Assembly (NCBI GenBank): GCA_017163975.1
Contig: JAFFSR010000004.1
Coordinates: forward strand, 4,836,001-4,900,000
DNA: 64,000 nt
From: Anastatus disparis
Lineage: Eukaryota > Arthropoda > Insecta > Hymenoptera > Eupelmidae
Reading direction: 5' to 3'
Part shown: in pieces, positions 1 to 13,909 of the stretch
How positions within the stretch are numbered: position 1 is the first letter of the stretch
Layout of the letters: every line of letters starts with the position of its first letter
Made by a program: the position numbers and the translations under genes
Notes under the pieces: generated by a model
Database searches by the model: none
Seen by the model: only the letters and a program-made list of their open reading frames with translations
Told to the model about the DNA's origin: nothing

Positions 1-2682
1 CTGGGCGTATATAAGCGACGATGACACGTTATTCCGTCACATTATATATATATACATGTAGAAAACTCATATAAATGTACCCAACATATACAAAAGAGAT
101 TAGGAAGCCGACACTTTCACTAAAATTTTATTTTATCGTTTCTTTACTTTCTGCCTACAGAAAGTTTACGCTCTCCAATATTTTTCATTTTATTTTTATA
201 CTTATTTTCGTCAACGTTTCGTTATATTGAGTTATCTGTTTTATAGGATATACAAGTTTATGGCTGTTTGGCAATCTATAGAAAATTTCGAGGTAAAACG
301 ATTGTTCGGAGTGACACTCAAACCTTATTTTTTTGTATTTCTATACAGGTGTTATTTTTATTACAGGTGCGGTTTTTTATTGTTACGAAGGTAATAATGT
401 TTAGAATAAACGATTGATTAAGGTGACATGGAAAAATTCTTTTTTTTGATTGCGAGATTGATTACTCTTGGCTTAACTACTTTTTCGCTTGATTAAAAAA
501 GAAGAGAAATGGATATACACTTAATTTGAAAGTTTAATGTACTTATATAAGCTATCATAAAACCTTGCAAAAAAAATTATTAAACTGTACCAATTTCATA
601 CCTGTTTATTTATTTTTTCTTTTGCTTTGCAATATTTGAAATATTTTGCGTTCACTTATTTTTTTAGATACGCAAAATAAACAATAATAAATTGTGGTTT
701 AGAGTTTAGTCGCTAAATTTAAGCATTGGATGATAGTATCACCAAAAATACAACTGATTTAAACAGTAATATTTCAAAATAAAAGTAAACAGAGTTTCAA
801 ACGTTTGTATGATACTTACGCAATTTTAATATGTTAATTGATAGATTTAATAAGGGTAAACGATGTGCATAATTAAGAATTTATAAAGCTAATGGACATG
901 TAAAGTAATTTTCTAAATAAGCGTATCTTGTGTGTCGAGCTCGAGTAATCGCGCGCTCGCGATCACATGACACTTGTTTTAGAAAGTCGCGCGCGCAAGG
1001 TAGGCATTGGACTTTAAAAAAAAAGAGAGAAGAAAAAAAATTCTGCGCGTTTAGCTTTTGCTTCTCCTTTCGATAAAATAAAACTTCCACTTCCACTTGC
1101 TCAAAAAGCCTCTCTAAAATACTGTAGAAACACTTGTATTAAAAGCACTTGATTCCTTTTTATTTTGTTTTTTTTTTAATTTTTTTTTTTATTAAAATGA
1201 AAGGATTCACTTTTTAAAGCGTGTAAACACTGCAAAATGAAAAATATCAGGCACTCACACTTTTCGTATCACTCGCGAATAAAATCCATCACTTTCGTTC
1301 ACATTGGAAGAAAAAAAATTAATTTTTAAGTTTAACAATTTAAATTGAGAAAAATAAGGCACACTGTGCTTACATACAGAAATTAGAATAAATTTAAAAA
1401 TAATATCAATCAAAGTGATCGGCGTCTATACACAATTATAGACAAAAAAAATTTTTTTTTTTATTTTTTTTACTTTATTATTTATATATATTTGAATCGA
1501 GCTTGAAAAAAGTTGGTTAGCTTATATCGCTTAGCTCGGTGTTTTCAGGCTGACTGGCCTGATGTTTGAAGCTTGTGTTGCGCATTGCCTTCAAGAGTTG
1601 CTATATACAACCCCACCTCCTCTTTTGCCTTTTAAAACCTATATACCCATTCACTCTATACTGTCTCTCTCGCTGCCGCTGCTACTCCGCTGGCTGCTTT
1701 ATAACGTTGTCGTTCGCGCGCGCGAGCAGCCAGAGCCAGGCAGCTTACTCCTCAGACTATATGTCCATGTGTACAATATGCACATATACAAGTATTATCG
1801 AAGTATGGGAGGTCTCTAGATCTGTCTGTTATATTCTCCTACCACAAATCTAAGTTTTACTTTTCTCTCTCTCTCTTTCTCTTTTTCTCTCTTTACTTTA
1901 TTTTTTATCTAGGCTTTGAGCGCTCTCGAGAGTTGAGCATTGATGCTCCAGTATGAGAATGATGATGTCAGTAGTATGGAGGAAAGAGTTACAGTAGTTT
2001 TTTTTGGTGATTTAAGCGAGATGTTAATTGAATTTAGTAATTTCCGAATATAGATTGTTTTCTTTTTATTAACACGGCGATCGCGATGGAGAATCGACGA
2101 AAGATAATGGACAATGTTGAGAGTTGAATAAATGAAGTTATGTATCAATCGATTGAACAAATATGAATCTAGAGTTATTTTAGACCTATTTAATTAAATG
2201 TGAAAATTCGAATTATTGACGTTAATGAAACTCTTCGCATCATCAATACCAAAGTGAGGAGCACTCATTTAATTTAATATCGAGAAAAATGATTTTGCAA
2301 AAGTATTAATAAGCAGTTCAATTGCGTTTTATAAAATTTTATATTATTTTAACTTTGTCATAAAACAATTTGTAAAAATAACAATATTTATATTTTAAAT
2401 TAACTTTAATTGCAGATAAAAATTTCAATATAAATTAAAGGTTAAATATACTTTTATTAAATTTATTTAATGAAATCATACCCAAATATTCGGTAGCCTT
2501 ATTTTTTCATTGCCAAAAACATTTAAAGCATTCAACGAATATTACGAGTATTAAAGTGTATAATTTATCTTTTATTAAAATATAAGAATTTCTCATTGGA
2601 ACATTAAAATATATGAATTCTCTATTTAACGTCATGTTAAAAATGTGAGCTTTTAAAATTTAATTTCTTCGTTAAATTATCG
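1..2682. other. A+T-rich spacer with two CpG/CT pockets; no gene seen
   Basis: No reading frame here looks like protein. Two pockets differ from the A+T background. About 880-1110 holds clustered GCGC/CGCG words. About 1540-1915 is a pyrimidine-rich stretch with several CTG/CCGCTG words and a CGCGCGCG run, ending in a CT tract at 1860-1900. They could be regulatory or 5'-UTR-like, but no exon, promoter motif set or splice pattern was recognised. The rest is poly-A/T and short A+T words. Confidence 0.6.
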
Positions 2683-2756
2683 GCATTCCTAATTACAAAA
2701 TTTTGCCCAGATATTTGGATAAGTGTATCCGTGCAAAATTTTGTAATTAGGAATGC
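2683..2756. repeat. 24-bp perfect inverted repeat (hairpin or mini-MITE)
   Basis: The arm at 2683-2706 is the exact reverse complement of the arm at 2733-2756, with no mismatch over 24 bases. The 26-base loop contains its own short GGATA/TATCC palindrome. Outside the arms, two unmatched bases are followed by five more complementary bases (ATTAT/ATAAT). A perfect match this long in otherwise simple A+T sequence is unlikely by chance. It may be a very short foldback transposon remnant or a structured RNA precursor. The total hairpin length of 74 nt suits either, and the perfect complementarity fits a young inverted repeat better than a conserved microRNA. Confidence 0.75.
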
Positions 2757-5100
2757 TAATAATGTGTCGTCAACTATGTACGTGTAAAGTTGTTATGTTA
2801 ATCTTATAAATAACTTCGCTCTCGCATCAATTTAATTAATTCAACAAAAATTTATTATTAATTCTAATTAAGATTGTAAATTTTACATATCGTAATCAAA
2901 TTTTGAATTTAATTTTTAAAATGTGAAAAGAAAATCTTAGAGTTAGTTTTACTTGATGAATTAATCTTTTTCTTAATAGTTACATACGTAAAAAGTAAAC
3001 ATAAATTAATCATATTGACACGTGAAAATTAAAGAAAGGAAGATTACCAAACAAGAAGCACTGAACTCTCAATTGTTCAACAAGACTAGGATTACGATAT
3101 ACCAAAGATCAAATTAAATCTGACAAACATTATAAATATATCAAGTGTCGTCATAACGATTAAACGTACGATGATCCGTAAAACCATTAGCCAATGATGT
3201 AGAAAGAGAAAGTTTAAAAAAAAGGAGAGAAAAATAGATAAATAAGAAGACAGATTAATAGATTAAAACAACTACACCCGAAAAAGCTTTGTACAATTAA
3301 AACAAATAAAAGAGCAGGAGATTCGCAGAAGAAATGAAAATAAGTAGCGGTTGGAGGTATTTGAAAAATTTTCCTCGCGCCTAGTAATTGGTGTAAAACG
3401 CCAATAAAGCAGAGCGCGTTTTTCATGAGACTTAACGAGAGTGAAGGTTTTTAAAGACTGAAATTTTTAATAAGTGACTCGCGTTAAAGTTTGATTTACG
3501 CGCGTTAACAGTTTTATTAACTTTATCTCCACAGTGTAACGACTATCATTTTTACACTTCTAAAAAAATGTAAAAATTATTTATCATGCTTAAAGAAAGT
3601 ATAACATTGAAATAATTTTTGCAAATTAGACAAATCCATTTTTCTAATAATAATTTATTAAATTAATGGAAAACTCATATTGAAAAAATGTCAAAAAATT
3701 AAAAAAAAAAAAAAGAAAAAAAATGCAAAACATTAATTAACTTAAAGAAAATAATAATAGTTTCTGCTATATAATTCTCGAACACATACAAATCTCATTA
3801 TAACGAAGGAAATATGATTCAGAAAATAGCGTTGAAGAAGAAGAAGAAGAAGTGTTATGCAATTATATACGTATATAACGTGCATATATTGCATAATAAA
3901 TGCTAATCACTAATAAAACTTTATGATCATACACAACGTTATTTCACTCACGGCTAAGAGATATACATATTATTATTATTATTCTGGCCTTTTTTTTCTA
4001 CTCGTTTTTTTTCTATTAAATTTTTGTTGGAGCAACGGTAACCGAATCATCTTATTATTCTGCTTCTTTTTTATTCTTTTTCTTTTCTTTCGATATTTTA
4101 TAGAATCGGAATACGTATAACCTATATGTATATTTAAAAAGTTAATACATAACATTTGCCATTCAATGTTTGACACGTATGTAGAAATTACGTACTCCCA
4201 AGCACGTATAGCTCTTGAAATACAATCTCGAACTAAGCGTGTTACATATATAAAGTTTGTATAATTGAATGATCGTTTAAATTTTTTACAAACTAAAGTA
4301 TTTCATTTTTAGAATCAATTAAAATTGAATTCTTTTTTTTATATATTGTATACGTGGGGCTTTTTTATAATAGAGATTTACATAGAGAAAAGAAGGTACA
4401 CGAAATAGGCAATATTCAGTTTGAAGGAAGACGTATAAATGTTAAATTACGAAAGAGCGTATACAAGGCTCATCGTATAAGGTCTGTATAAAGTCACACT
4501 TATACTACTTATCTATCCTATAGAAAACTAGTAAAGAGAGTTTACTATGCATTTTCTTTGCCTTGTAAGGATAATGCACCTCCTCTCTTTTAACTGACTA
4601 TACGAGCTCTCGCGACAGTTGATGCTAAAAGTTTTTTCTTGTTTGTTTTTTTATTTTTTTTTATTTTATCTAGTTTTGTTCAAGAGATTTTCTTTATTTA
4701 TTTAACTTATATTTTTTTAATAGTTTGAAAGGAAGAAATTAAGAAGAATAAATGAAAAAATAATTTTTTCAAAATTAATTTGACGTATATATTTCTTTTT
4801 AAAGTTATAATTATTATTACTTACGTAATGTAAGCATGATAAAATGAAGAATATTTTTAACTTCAAGGAGTATTCATTTTTTCATAAATTAAAAATTACA
4901 TCATTATGAAAATTTATGTTTTATTTTGAAAAATTAATTTTAAAATGATAAATCTAAATGGATTTATAATCTTTCATCAAAATCCCTTTTTTATAAGAAC
5001 AAACTCTTTAATGAATTTATAATTGAATTAATATCATAAAGCATAATTTTCTCTTGAATTTGACGTGTAAATTAAAAATTTCGATAAGAACTTTTGATCA
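2757..5100. other. A+T-rich spacer; no gene seen
   Basis: The sequence is mostly A+T with poly-A/T runs. It contains a short (GAA)n tract at 3834-3852 and a CT/GA-flavoured pocket at about 4500-4640. Short translations at 3214-3426 and 3923-4176 are Phe/Tyr/Leu-rich readings of T-rich or A-rich sequence and are not considered genes. Confidence 0.55.
3834..3852. repeat. (GAA)n microsatellite
   Basis: About six uninterrupted GAA units inside an A-rich stretch. It is a simple repeat with no coding context. Confidence 0.85.
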
Positions 5101-5560
5101 GAACTGTATTCTCTCCCTCCCGTATACCCATCGTTAATAATCTCTTGCGCGCGTTGGCGTGCGCGCGATTAGACTCTAACTCTCGTGCGCCTAGTTGGAA
5201 ATCCGCGTAAGTACAGGCATATATATATATATATGAGATAGTTAAAGATTAGACTATAGAAAAGTGTACTAACTTTAAGAAACGAAAGGAATACATATAG
5301 AAGCGTTACGGTATACAAGTTCTGTATCGTCGCGGTAAATGGGCTTGTAGAGCCCCGTTTTGTTTTTAATCCATAACTATACGCTAAGCTAAAGCATCTA
5401 TATATAGCGTATAAATTTTTTGTAATTTTTTTTATTCTTTCACTTGTGTATGTATATATTGGATGTGTACGAGATGAGCGCATGTCGGTAATAATAGAGC
5501 TTGATGGAAAATTGGCAAGAACGGCGCGTATAGGTTAGGATTATTGGCTTGTATATAACA
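5101..5560. other. CpG-containing pocket, no recognised gene
   Basis: This pocket combines pyrimidine-rich CTCTCCCTCCC, a cluster of GCGCGC words at 5145-5170, an (AT)n tract at 5219-5234 and CpG-bearing words to about 5540. The 104-codon minus-strand translation at 5169-5483 resembles no protein known to me and is rich in Tyr, Ile, Leu and Ser. The pocket could be regulatory or a divergent 5'-UTR, but nothing decides this. Confidence 0.4.
5219..5234. repeat. (AT)n microsatellite
   Basis: Eight AT dinucleotides in a row within the CpG-containing pocket. Confidence 0.85.
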
Positions 5561-8500
5561 GATGAATGGACTTTCTCAAGTTGATATTTTTCGATATATA
5601 CATGCACATGCATTGTCGATCGCAGTTATATTTGATGCGCCATTATTTCTTCAACTTTAAGTTTTTCGAAAGTTTTACCAATTATTGGGCTTTGTTTCTT
5701 TATTTCTTTTTTTTGAGAGGTTTTTGAATTATCTAGAAAATTGGAAAATTTATTTAAAATAGATGGAACGAAGATACTCTGTTTATGTAACTACAAAGAA
5801 ATATATAATAATCACTTTTCCTTGTTTCATACCTATAATTTTACCTATGTATTATATATTTATTTTTTTATCTTTTTTTTTTTTAGGAAAAAAGAAAATA
5901 TTTACGTAAAACAAATCACGCAAAATTTTCAGAATTTGATCTTTCTGTTTTTTTAGATGCACATAACAGATGTTCAAAATTTTTGCCGATCAACATCACT
6001 CGCTTGTGTTTCGTTAATTTTACACGCGGAACTATGAAATTAGACATTCGATAATTTGTACTGATTCTATGAAAAGCTAAACATAAATATTAAAAACAAA
6101 AATAAAAATACCTTAGAGTTTGAATGGCTGCCAAATTTACGTATAGACGTTATCATTGAACAAATTCGAGACAATAAAATTTCGTTGTTTTTAAAATAAT
6201 CAATTTTATTTGTCAGATATAGATTATTTTGTTTTAAAATAAACGTTTTAGATATATCAATGAATAAATCCAGCTAATTATACATTTATTACCTTGCATT
6301 GTGATATCTAAGAGAAAAAATGTGCATAATAGCACTTAGCTACAGAAAAATTATATAATCAGATATCGCACTTGATATTTATTGTAAGATCGAAAAAGAT
6401 ATGTTAAAATGCAAAGTATAATGCAATCTTAAGATATTATATGAATTGAGTGTCCGATCGGCGTAATAAAAAATCCGATAAATAAAGACAGTTCGATATT
6501 TAAATTTCTCGAACATTTGAACTTTTTTATGATTCAAGGATTTTTCAATGAAACTTGGATTTTTCTCTCTCGGTATGTATCCTTTGTTTTTGTGATTTTT
6601 TTTCCTTTCCGTGGAAACTGGGCAATGATACCACAACCGTAATTTTCCATCGTCCGTCCTTTTTTTTTAAATTTTTCCTATCCATTATTTTTTTGTATAT
6701 CCTCTGTGTGTAAAAGAGGTCGTGTTTTTCATTGATTCTTTTGTATAAAGAAAGAAAAGTATTATATTGTTACTACATGGGCGGATGATTAAGTATATTA
6801 CCGAGATGAAACAAAGTCCAAAGGAGATTAATTTTTTTATTTTTATTTTAACATCAACGCTCTGATTGGCCCACGGTCAAATGATATTTTCGAATCAATT
6901 GATCCGCGCAAGATATCCATTCCAGGCCAAACAGTATTTATATTCTCTTTCCGGTGTCACTTTTATTTTTTTATTTTTTTCGACAATCAAATAATCCTTT
7001 TTCTGCAATTGAATTATGAACAGCAGTTTATGTTTATTACGACGAAAGAAAAAAAATCGATAGCCCTATATTTCATGGATTAAATATAGCTGATCCATTG
7101 TATTCCAATGAAACAATCGTGACGCTTCTTGTTCTAAATTTTGCTTTTTTTATTATTCTCTTTTTGTTTTGCATTGCAATGTTTGAGTGAAATGAAATGA
7201 AAACTGAAAAAAAATAATTCAATTTACGTTAGGAGAGAGAAAGAAAAAATAAAGAACTGCATTGGGAAATTAGCTTTGAATTTAAAGAATGTAAATTTAC
7301 GATTGAATGAGAAAGAACAAGTTTAATGCCTTTGAATAAATGTATTTTTAATGAAGTTAAAATAGAAACCCTTTTAAAGGCACACTTTTCTTTTTCTTCT
7401 TCTTTATATTTTCACTTGAGAGACGTAATAAGCTTAATAGGACATTCGATTGAAGTATTGAAGATACTCGATGTTAATGTGGAATAATACGCGTTGTATT
7501 TTTCTTGTTCGATGAAAGGAATTAAATAAAATTAAAATAGCTGTCACTCTGAGTGGATTATAAATAAAAATGGAAAATAAAACGAAATTTATATGGTACA
7601 TAAAAATACAACTAAAAAATTTATTGTCCATCCATCGAATTCATAGACCTCGGTAGTCATGTATCTAAGAATTCAAAAGATTATAATCAAAAAGTAGGAA
7701 AAATTATGGCTGGAAATATAAAGATAGACACGAAAATAACTTACTTTGTGCGAGACGTACTTAATTGATATTCTATAATTGCTAAGAGCCCATGTGTAAT
7801 TAAGATCTATTTTGACATTGTTCGTTAAAATATTCACTATAATTTGAAAATCGATTGATAATTATACAGCAATCCAAATATCAATTTTAATTAATGATGA
7901 AATTTTCTTAAACTTTCTATTTTAATGAAATATTAGAATTAGCAGTGAATATAACAAAAAAATAATTGAAAGTAAATAAGGTTTATAAACTTATAATTAT
8001 GTCTAGTACTTTCTCTAATTTTTTTGCAAATTTTTCAAAATTTGTGGATTTATATTTTGCATTGTACTTTCTTTACATATTTAATGATTTTAACAAAGTT
8101 AGAATTTTCTAAAGCTAATATTCATTTTTAAGCTTATTTAGTATTACTTTGATGATTTATATTTTTTCATAAATTTAATATTCCATGCAAAATTCTCTTT
8201 CAAAAGGAAGATAAATTACATTTTCAAGGATTCAATCAATATAATAGTTTAATAATTTTTTTAGTGCGTTTAAAACGAATTTTATTACTCATATTACGTA
8301 AAAGTTACTTAAACGGTTAAACAATTTTTCCCACAATTAACTTATCAATTTCATTACATGCAAATCATTCCGATACACACGATCTTTCAAAATAATAAAA
8401 CCCTCTTGATTAGGAAATAAATAGAAATTCTTCATTCAACCCATAAAAGAACCAATTAATTTTTATCCATCATTAAAAAAATAATGGCTAATCAATCATA

Positions 8501-11460
8501 ATTTTCTCTCGAACAAATATATCCAAATTAGCCAGGACAATAAGGCAATAGGAAATATTTCTTTAAGTACGCTTAATTTCAAGCAAATGAATTTCGAACT
8601 TTCTACAATGCCGTCTAATGAACATCGTGAACATCCTAATTCATCTCGGTGTATATACACGTGCGGCTTGTCAACAACGTATAGAAATCCACACGATCGT
8701 CTAAGAAACTATTTTTTTTTCTTATCTTACGTAATAAGAAGTTCTTTTCCTTTTTGTTACCTTCTTCTTCTTCTAATTCTCGGTATAGCTATAACGATTA
8801 GTTGTATATAGCAGTCCGTAACGTTAGTTTTTTTTTCTACTTTTTTAAGCAAAAGTTTTGTAAAGAGCAATAGAAATAGGAAAAAAAAGAGTTGGTTTTA
8901 TCGCGAGGTTGACGTTTAAGGATCATCAATCAGTACTGGCGTGACTGTATGTATGTGTGTGAAATAATGACGTGCCAATGGGATTTTATTTGTTTCAGTA
9001 AAGTAATCTTTTTTTTCTTCACCTTTTTGCTTTTTCAAGGAGACTTTAGATTTTCAGTTGAGAAATCAAATTTATACACATACATAGACAATATCGGAAA
9101 TAATTGGGAGTACTTTTAAACAATTATCTTAAGATGGTATACACGAGTTTCGAGATGTTGGTTATATAATGAAACTTATTGATTGTAACGAAAAATAAGT
9201 TGAATTAATAAACGTAATAAAAGTTAATAAATTTATTGTATTTTTTATTTTCTAACGAAACTCCACGGTATAATTTTTCATTTCATTTAAAACTTTGAAT
9301 TAAAAATTATTAAGAATTAATTCCGATGGATGAATGCATAAGGCTAATTATTATACCATCCGGTCAAGGTGATGTTTGCGCGAAGCTTTTTCATTGTATT
9401 CTTTTTTTTCATATATAAGCATGTGGCATAATAAAGCAATGCACACGGTGAATCATAAAGAAAATATAATATATACAATTAAAAATTAAATCAAAAGTAT
9501 AATACGTACAATTAAATAATAAATAAAAGCTGGCATTGAAAAGAAATTATTAACTGCGATGATTCATTGCTAATTTTTCTTATTCTCTTTGACCAAAGAG
9601 TTATGTTTCTGTTTGCGGTTAAATCATTGTAGTTTGTGCAGTAAGAATTAAGTTCACTGCACGTTTGATAAAGTTACAAGTGTAGGAAATGTAGAGATAG
9701 GTATCATCTTATTTGTGGTAGAATCATTGTTTTAAATAATTTTTACAATAATTTAGAGTAAAATTAACAGTAAAATGTCATAGATTGGCATTATAAATAA
9801 AAATTACCATAGTCTATGGTAAAATTTACTAGGAATAGTAAAAGATTTTATAATATTAGTTTTTTTAAATTTTGAGATAAAATATGATAATTTTTGGCTA
9901 ATTAGTAGAAATTCTTCTTGTTTTATTTTCATAATAGCAATCTACTTTAATTAAGCATAAAATCTCTTTCCTTCGAATCGACTAACCACAAGTGGATAAG
10001 TGTTTGATTGAAATAAATAAACACTAACTGCCAGTAGACAATATATCTGATGAAAACAAATGACCAAAAATAATATTTTTCACTTTCAACAAGATTAAAT
10101 CTTGTATTTATTTCACAAGAGCACTCTTCTTAAGCATAAGGCTCTTTTTGCTTTTAGAGATTTTTTTTCTGAACGTTAATTGAAATGAAAATAAGTCTAA
10201 TTTCAACTTGATTAATAAATAAAAATGAAGATTTCATTTTGAAAAATTGCCTTTTTTAAATCTTTAATTTATGAAATTGAGTAATGATGCCCATTATACA
10301 TCCAAAAGGTTTAACATTAAATTAATGAGATTTTATATAAAACTGGTTGTTAGCGTATTTTTACAAATTAGTATATTTCATTAAATCATTTTTTGGACTT
10401 TAATATGAAATATACATATAAAGATATTAAATACGAACTCAAATGTAATTAATATTAATAATTTTTTTATTATTACCAAATCAAGTTTACAAATTTTTGG
10501 CTGAATAAAAAAAATTTTGTTTAACCTTGTGGTAATTAATTTCATTAATTTAACATTATTTTAAATGATCATTTTACAATGTTACTTCTCATGCCAGTTA
10601 AATACTTTTTATTATCATACGAGCTCGGAATTGTCTTTTTTTTCAACTTTGACTTTGGAATTTTTTGAATTATTCAAGGCTTTATGTTAAATGTTAAATA
10701 TTTAAATGAATCATCAATTTTAATTTAAAATAGTTTATAACATGAAAAAATATAAATATACAAAAAATGTTTAAAGCTCCTAAAAACTTTGCTGTTTGCA
10801 TGTTTTATTCAATACCACTTGAACTTGTTAAACAAGTTAAATTTTACGACTTAAATAAAACAATTCTCAAATGCACTGCATTAAAATTTTCATTTAATGC
10901 GATGAAAAAAAAAAGGAATAACAATATATTACATGCATTTTAATACGAGCGAAATTATTTATAGAATTTCACTGATAAAGATACGCAAAATGACGTAATT
11001 TTAAAAAATTACCTAACAATTTCTATATTTCATCTTACATATAGTTATTACTTAGAAATCTATAAAGTACCAAGACTATGAATTTTCTATACTCAACTTT
11101 CACATCGATTTTTAACCGTAGAATTACAATAGCTGCTCATATGGCATGGCTATGAAAAGAAAAAATATTTCTTACCCACGTATTTTCTTTATTTTTTTTC
11201 ACAGAAAACAATTTTTCATTTCAAGCCGATATTACTCTTATTTGCCTATCATTTGAAAGTAAATAATGACAATTTTTTATTGTAAAGAAGGTAGGTATAA
11301 TCATTTAGAATTTTGATTAAAAATCGTATTATTTATCATTAAAATTCTTTAAAGTACTTTTTAAAAATCTAAGAACCTCACAACAATCGCTAATACGTCA
11401 AGAGTTTCCCATAAACGCTTATTCCCATTTATTTACAAAACGGGCAAAACAAGAGACATA
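5561..11460. other. A+T-rich spacer; no gene seen
   Basis: A long A+T-dominated stretch. The only structures noticed are a 9-bp palindrome at 9804-9822 and a mild CpG/TATA-word pocket at about 8620-8960. The 74-codon translation at 8587-8811 starts less simply than most but ends in a Phe/Leu/Ile run, has no homologue I recognise, and is left out as a gene. Confidence 0.55.
9804..9822. repeat. Short perfect palindrome
   Basis: TTACCATAG and CTATGGTAA are exact 9-bp complementary arms around a single T. It could be a chance hairpin or a symmetric binding site. Confidence 0.5.
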
Positions 11461-11740
11461 ATTGAAATGGACTTTCCAACAACTTTGTCCGTATAAAATC
11501 GTGTATATATATATTCCCAATGTGTACATACACATATATCCACACACGGTGTTTCAGGATTTATTATACCTAGACCTGTTGAGTTTACCACCCGCCCACT
11601 ATCTCTATATGTATATCCTTAGGGAATTCCCATAGAGCACAAGTTTTCTCTCTGTATATATGAGATCGCGTGACATTTAATACCGCTAAAACTATAACTG
11701 TAATATTGGTCGCGTATTAGTCGCGGAAGGAGAGTTCATG
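11461..11740. other. Mixed-composition pocket, unassigned
   Basis: This is less A+T-rich than its surroundings, with alternating TATA/CACA words and CpG words (CGCGTGAC, GGTCGCG, GTCGCGG) towards its right end. No reading frame or RNA gene is recognised. It may be a regulatory block. Confidence 0.35.
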
Positions 11741-11973
11741 GCTTTGATTAATTGATTTAAAGTTTTGGGAAGAGTTTTGGGATATAAAGTTTCTTTTTTA
11801 ATTGATTGATTTTCGTTTTTTAGTGAAAAGAAAGGTGATTAAATTTTGTATTTATATTGAATTAATGTTAATTAATTGATACTTTCTGTTTTAACTAAAC
11901 AATTTCAAATTCTTTGGGTAAACAGAATACTTTCTCCGTATTTCATCTGAAAATCATCAAAAAATAACCTTAA

Positions 11974-12179
11974 GGCCACCTCGGAGTTTAGGTTAGGTTT
12001 AATTTTTTTGTTCTCAAATCACGCCTTTAATACATAAGATTTATCAAATTTTTAAATTTTTCACCATTTTTTGAAACCCACAGAATGATAGAAAACTTAA
12101 AAATCCAAAAAATTTTATAAACTCAAAACGTAATTTGTAAACTACGAAATGGAAAATTAGCCTAACTTCTGAAGTCGCC
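11974..12179. mobile_element. 206-bp MITE flanked by TTAA
   Basis: The ends are imperfect terminal inverted repeats: GGCCACCTCGGAGTTTAGG on the left, and GGCGACTTCAGAAGTTAGG when the right end is read on the opposite strand. TTAA abuts both sides (11970-11973 and 12180-12183), as expected for a target-site duplication. The interior is A+T-rich and non-coding, so this is a non-autonomous element. TTAA duplication is typical of piggyBac and Kolobok transposases. The termini do not begin with the CCC usual for piggyBac, so the superfamily stays open. Confidence 0.72.
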
Positions 12180-12183
12180 TTAA

Positions 12184-13739
12184 GCAAATTAGAATTTTAC
12201 AATGTTAATGCATGGATATAATAATGATGAAAATAGTGAATTTTGTATTCAACTTTATGAATAACTAAAAATGGAATCTCTTTCTTTGAAAAAAGTCTGA
12301 AAATACAATATTTACATAAGATTTGTCATTATGATACAGAACCCTGTATAAAATATGACTTCAGAAAATTCCGAGAAAGCGTCACTGCTCATTAAAATTT
12401 GCGTACACGAAGAAAGATTTTTTCTTTAAAACTCAGTGTACGTTTGCCTACGTATATGTATAAAAATTTACATCTAGAAATTCCGGGTAAGACCACTGTA
12501 ATAGAATGAAGGGTTCATTCTTGGAAGTGCTTTTCTTTCACGCGAATTCTTCATTCACGTGAACGTTTCTTGGGCATGCGTGCACTTGATTTCTCAGTGC
12601 ACATTTCGGCGATTCACCTTATATTCTTTTAGTTTACACTTCAATACTTGATGCCTCAATACGATGCACAGAAAATCAGAGTGCTCGACCGTGAAATCAC
12701 GAGCCACTAACATATAGTAACAAGATGAATAATAGACTATATAAATAACATGAAGTTCTTCCTATTATAGTAAGCAAGCACTCTGCCGTAAGAGGTCGCT
12801 AAATTTTACACTTTGTTTTAAAGAAAAAATATTTTTCCGTGTACACTCTCCTTCGCGAATTCATAACAAAAACTATCCGTCCATACAAAAGCTTCTCAAC
12901 TCCGTTGCATAAATTAATATAATTACTCGTTCGCCGAAAAAAAATATTGAATACTTCGTTAAATCATAATTATTATTTTGAATTTCTTTATTCATGAAAC
13001 CAATTAAAACAGGAAACGCACTTTAGTTTAGGCCTTGAAATGATATTTCGAATCGCTCTTTCTCTCTCTTGAAAAAAAAGAAGAAAAAAAAACTAGAGAG
13101 AAGAGACATTTGTTAACTATAGTGACAGTCAACAATGACCATAGTAGTAATTTGAACTTTCCCTTTCGGTTGAGCGACGACAAAAGAAAACGTCGTCATG
13201 CAAGGTTGACCAATTCGTTTGCTGTTATAGAAGAGACTAACCATTTTCTATATTGGTACGCTATTTTTTTAATTTTTTTGCGTTTCTTTTATTTATTTAC
13301 TTTTTTCTTCGGTTCTTTTCTTTTTATTTTAAGCTCGCTTAGTTTAACACGCGCAAAAAATAATCGAAATCGTTAATTGGAATTTCATAGCGCGCGATGG
13401 GTGACAATTGAAAATTCGTGTAAAGGGAGAAGAAAATGGTGACTTTAAAAAATTTTTTGATTGATTGATACGTCGAGGTGGATGGTTTAATTGAAGGAAC
13501 TGTTTTACAACTCAAAGAGAAACGCTAAAATTTAAATGGCTTTTAAAAAATTAATTTTTTTTTTATTGATATTGTCAATGAAATAAATTTTTTAAACGCA
13601 AAAATTGTATAAGCATTTTTGATAAACTTTCTTTCATATTGAATCACATTAATATTAATCGAGTAAAAAATATATTTTTATTTCATGTATTTCTAAAAAA
13701 ATTTTTTTTTTTTAATTTTATTTAACATCACTGTATCAT
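12184..13739. other. Spacer with short inverted motifs; no gene seen
   Basis: At 12360-12800 the sequence is less A+T-rich and has several short symmetric words (GCGTACAC/GTGTACGT, TTCACGTGAA, CCGTGAAATCACG). A second pocket at about 13030-13440 has a CT tract, a GACGAC/GTCGTC pair near 13177-13200, and an 88-codon translation (13110-13376) that ends in a Phe/Leu run. None of it is convincing as coding. Confidence 0.45.
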
Positions 13740-13909
13740 GCTAGCATGTATGACAATGCAAATTAGCGACGGAGTCGTCAGTGTATTTGTGAATAAAGCA
13801 CATGTAACGTACAGTGGTGCTTGTATAAATCGGCCGAGAGCGGGATTCGAACTCAGGACCTCGAGATTACGAATCTATCGCTCTACCGAGTGAGCCACCG
13901 AAGACCTCA
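13740..13909 (-). mobile_element. tRNA-derived SINE, copy 1 (near full length)
   Basis: Read on the minus strand, this begins with a tRNA-like head. The A box lies at 13880-13897 (TGGCTCACTCGGTAGAGC) and the B box at 13842-13854 (GAGTTCGAATCCC), the internal RNA polymerase III promoter of tRNA genes. The loop between them, TTCGTAA, would present a CGT triplet, but the anticodon stem is only partly paired and the acceptor stem is not maintained. A non-tRNA body of about 90 bp follows, with the words AAGCACCACTGT and TTCACAAA, ending in a conserved block around TCGCTAATT. Head and body recur at 21433-21577 and 52630-52805, which makes it a dispersed SINE family and not a tRNA gene. Non-autonomous SINEs rely on a LINE reverse transcriptase; no LINE is seen in the window. 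Confidence 0.87.
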
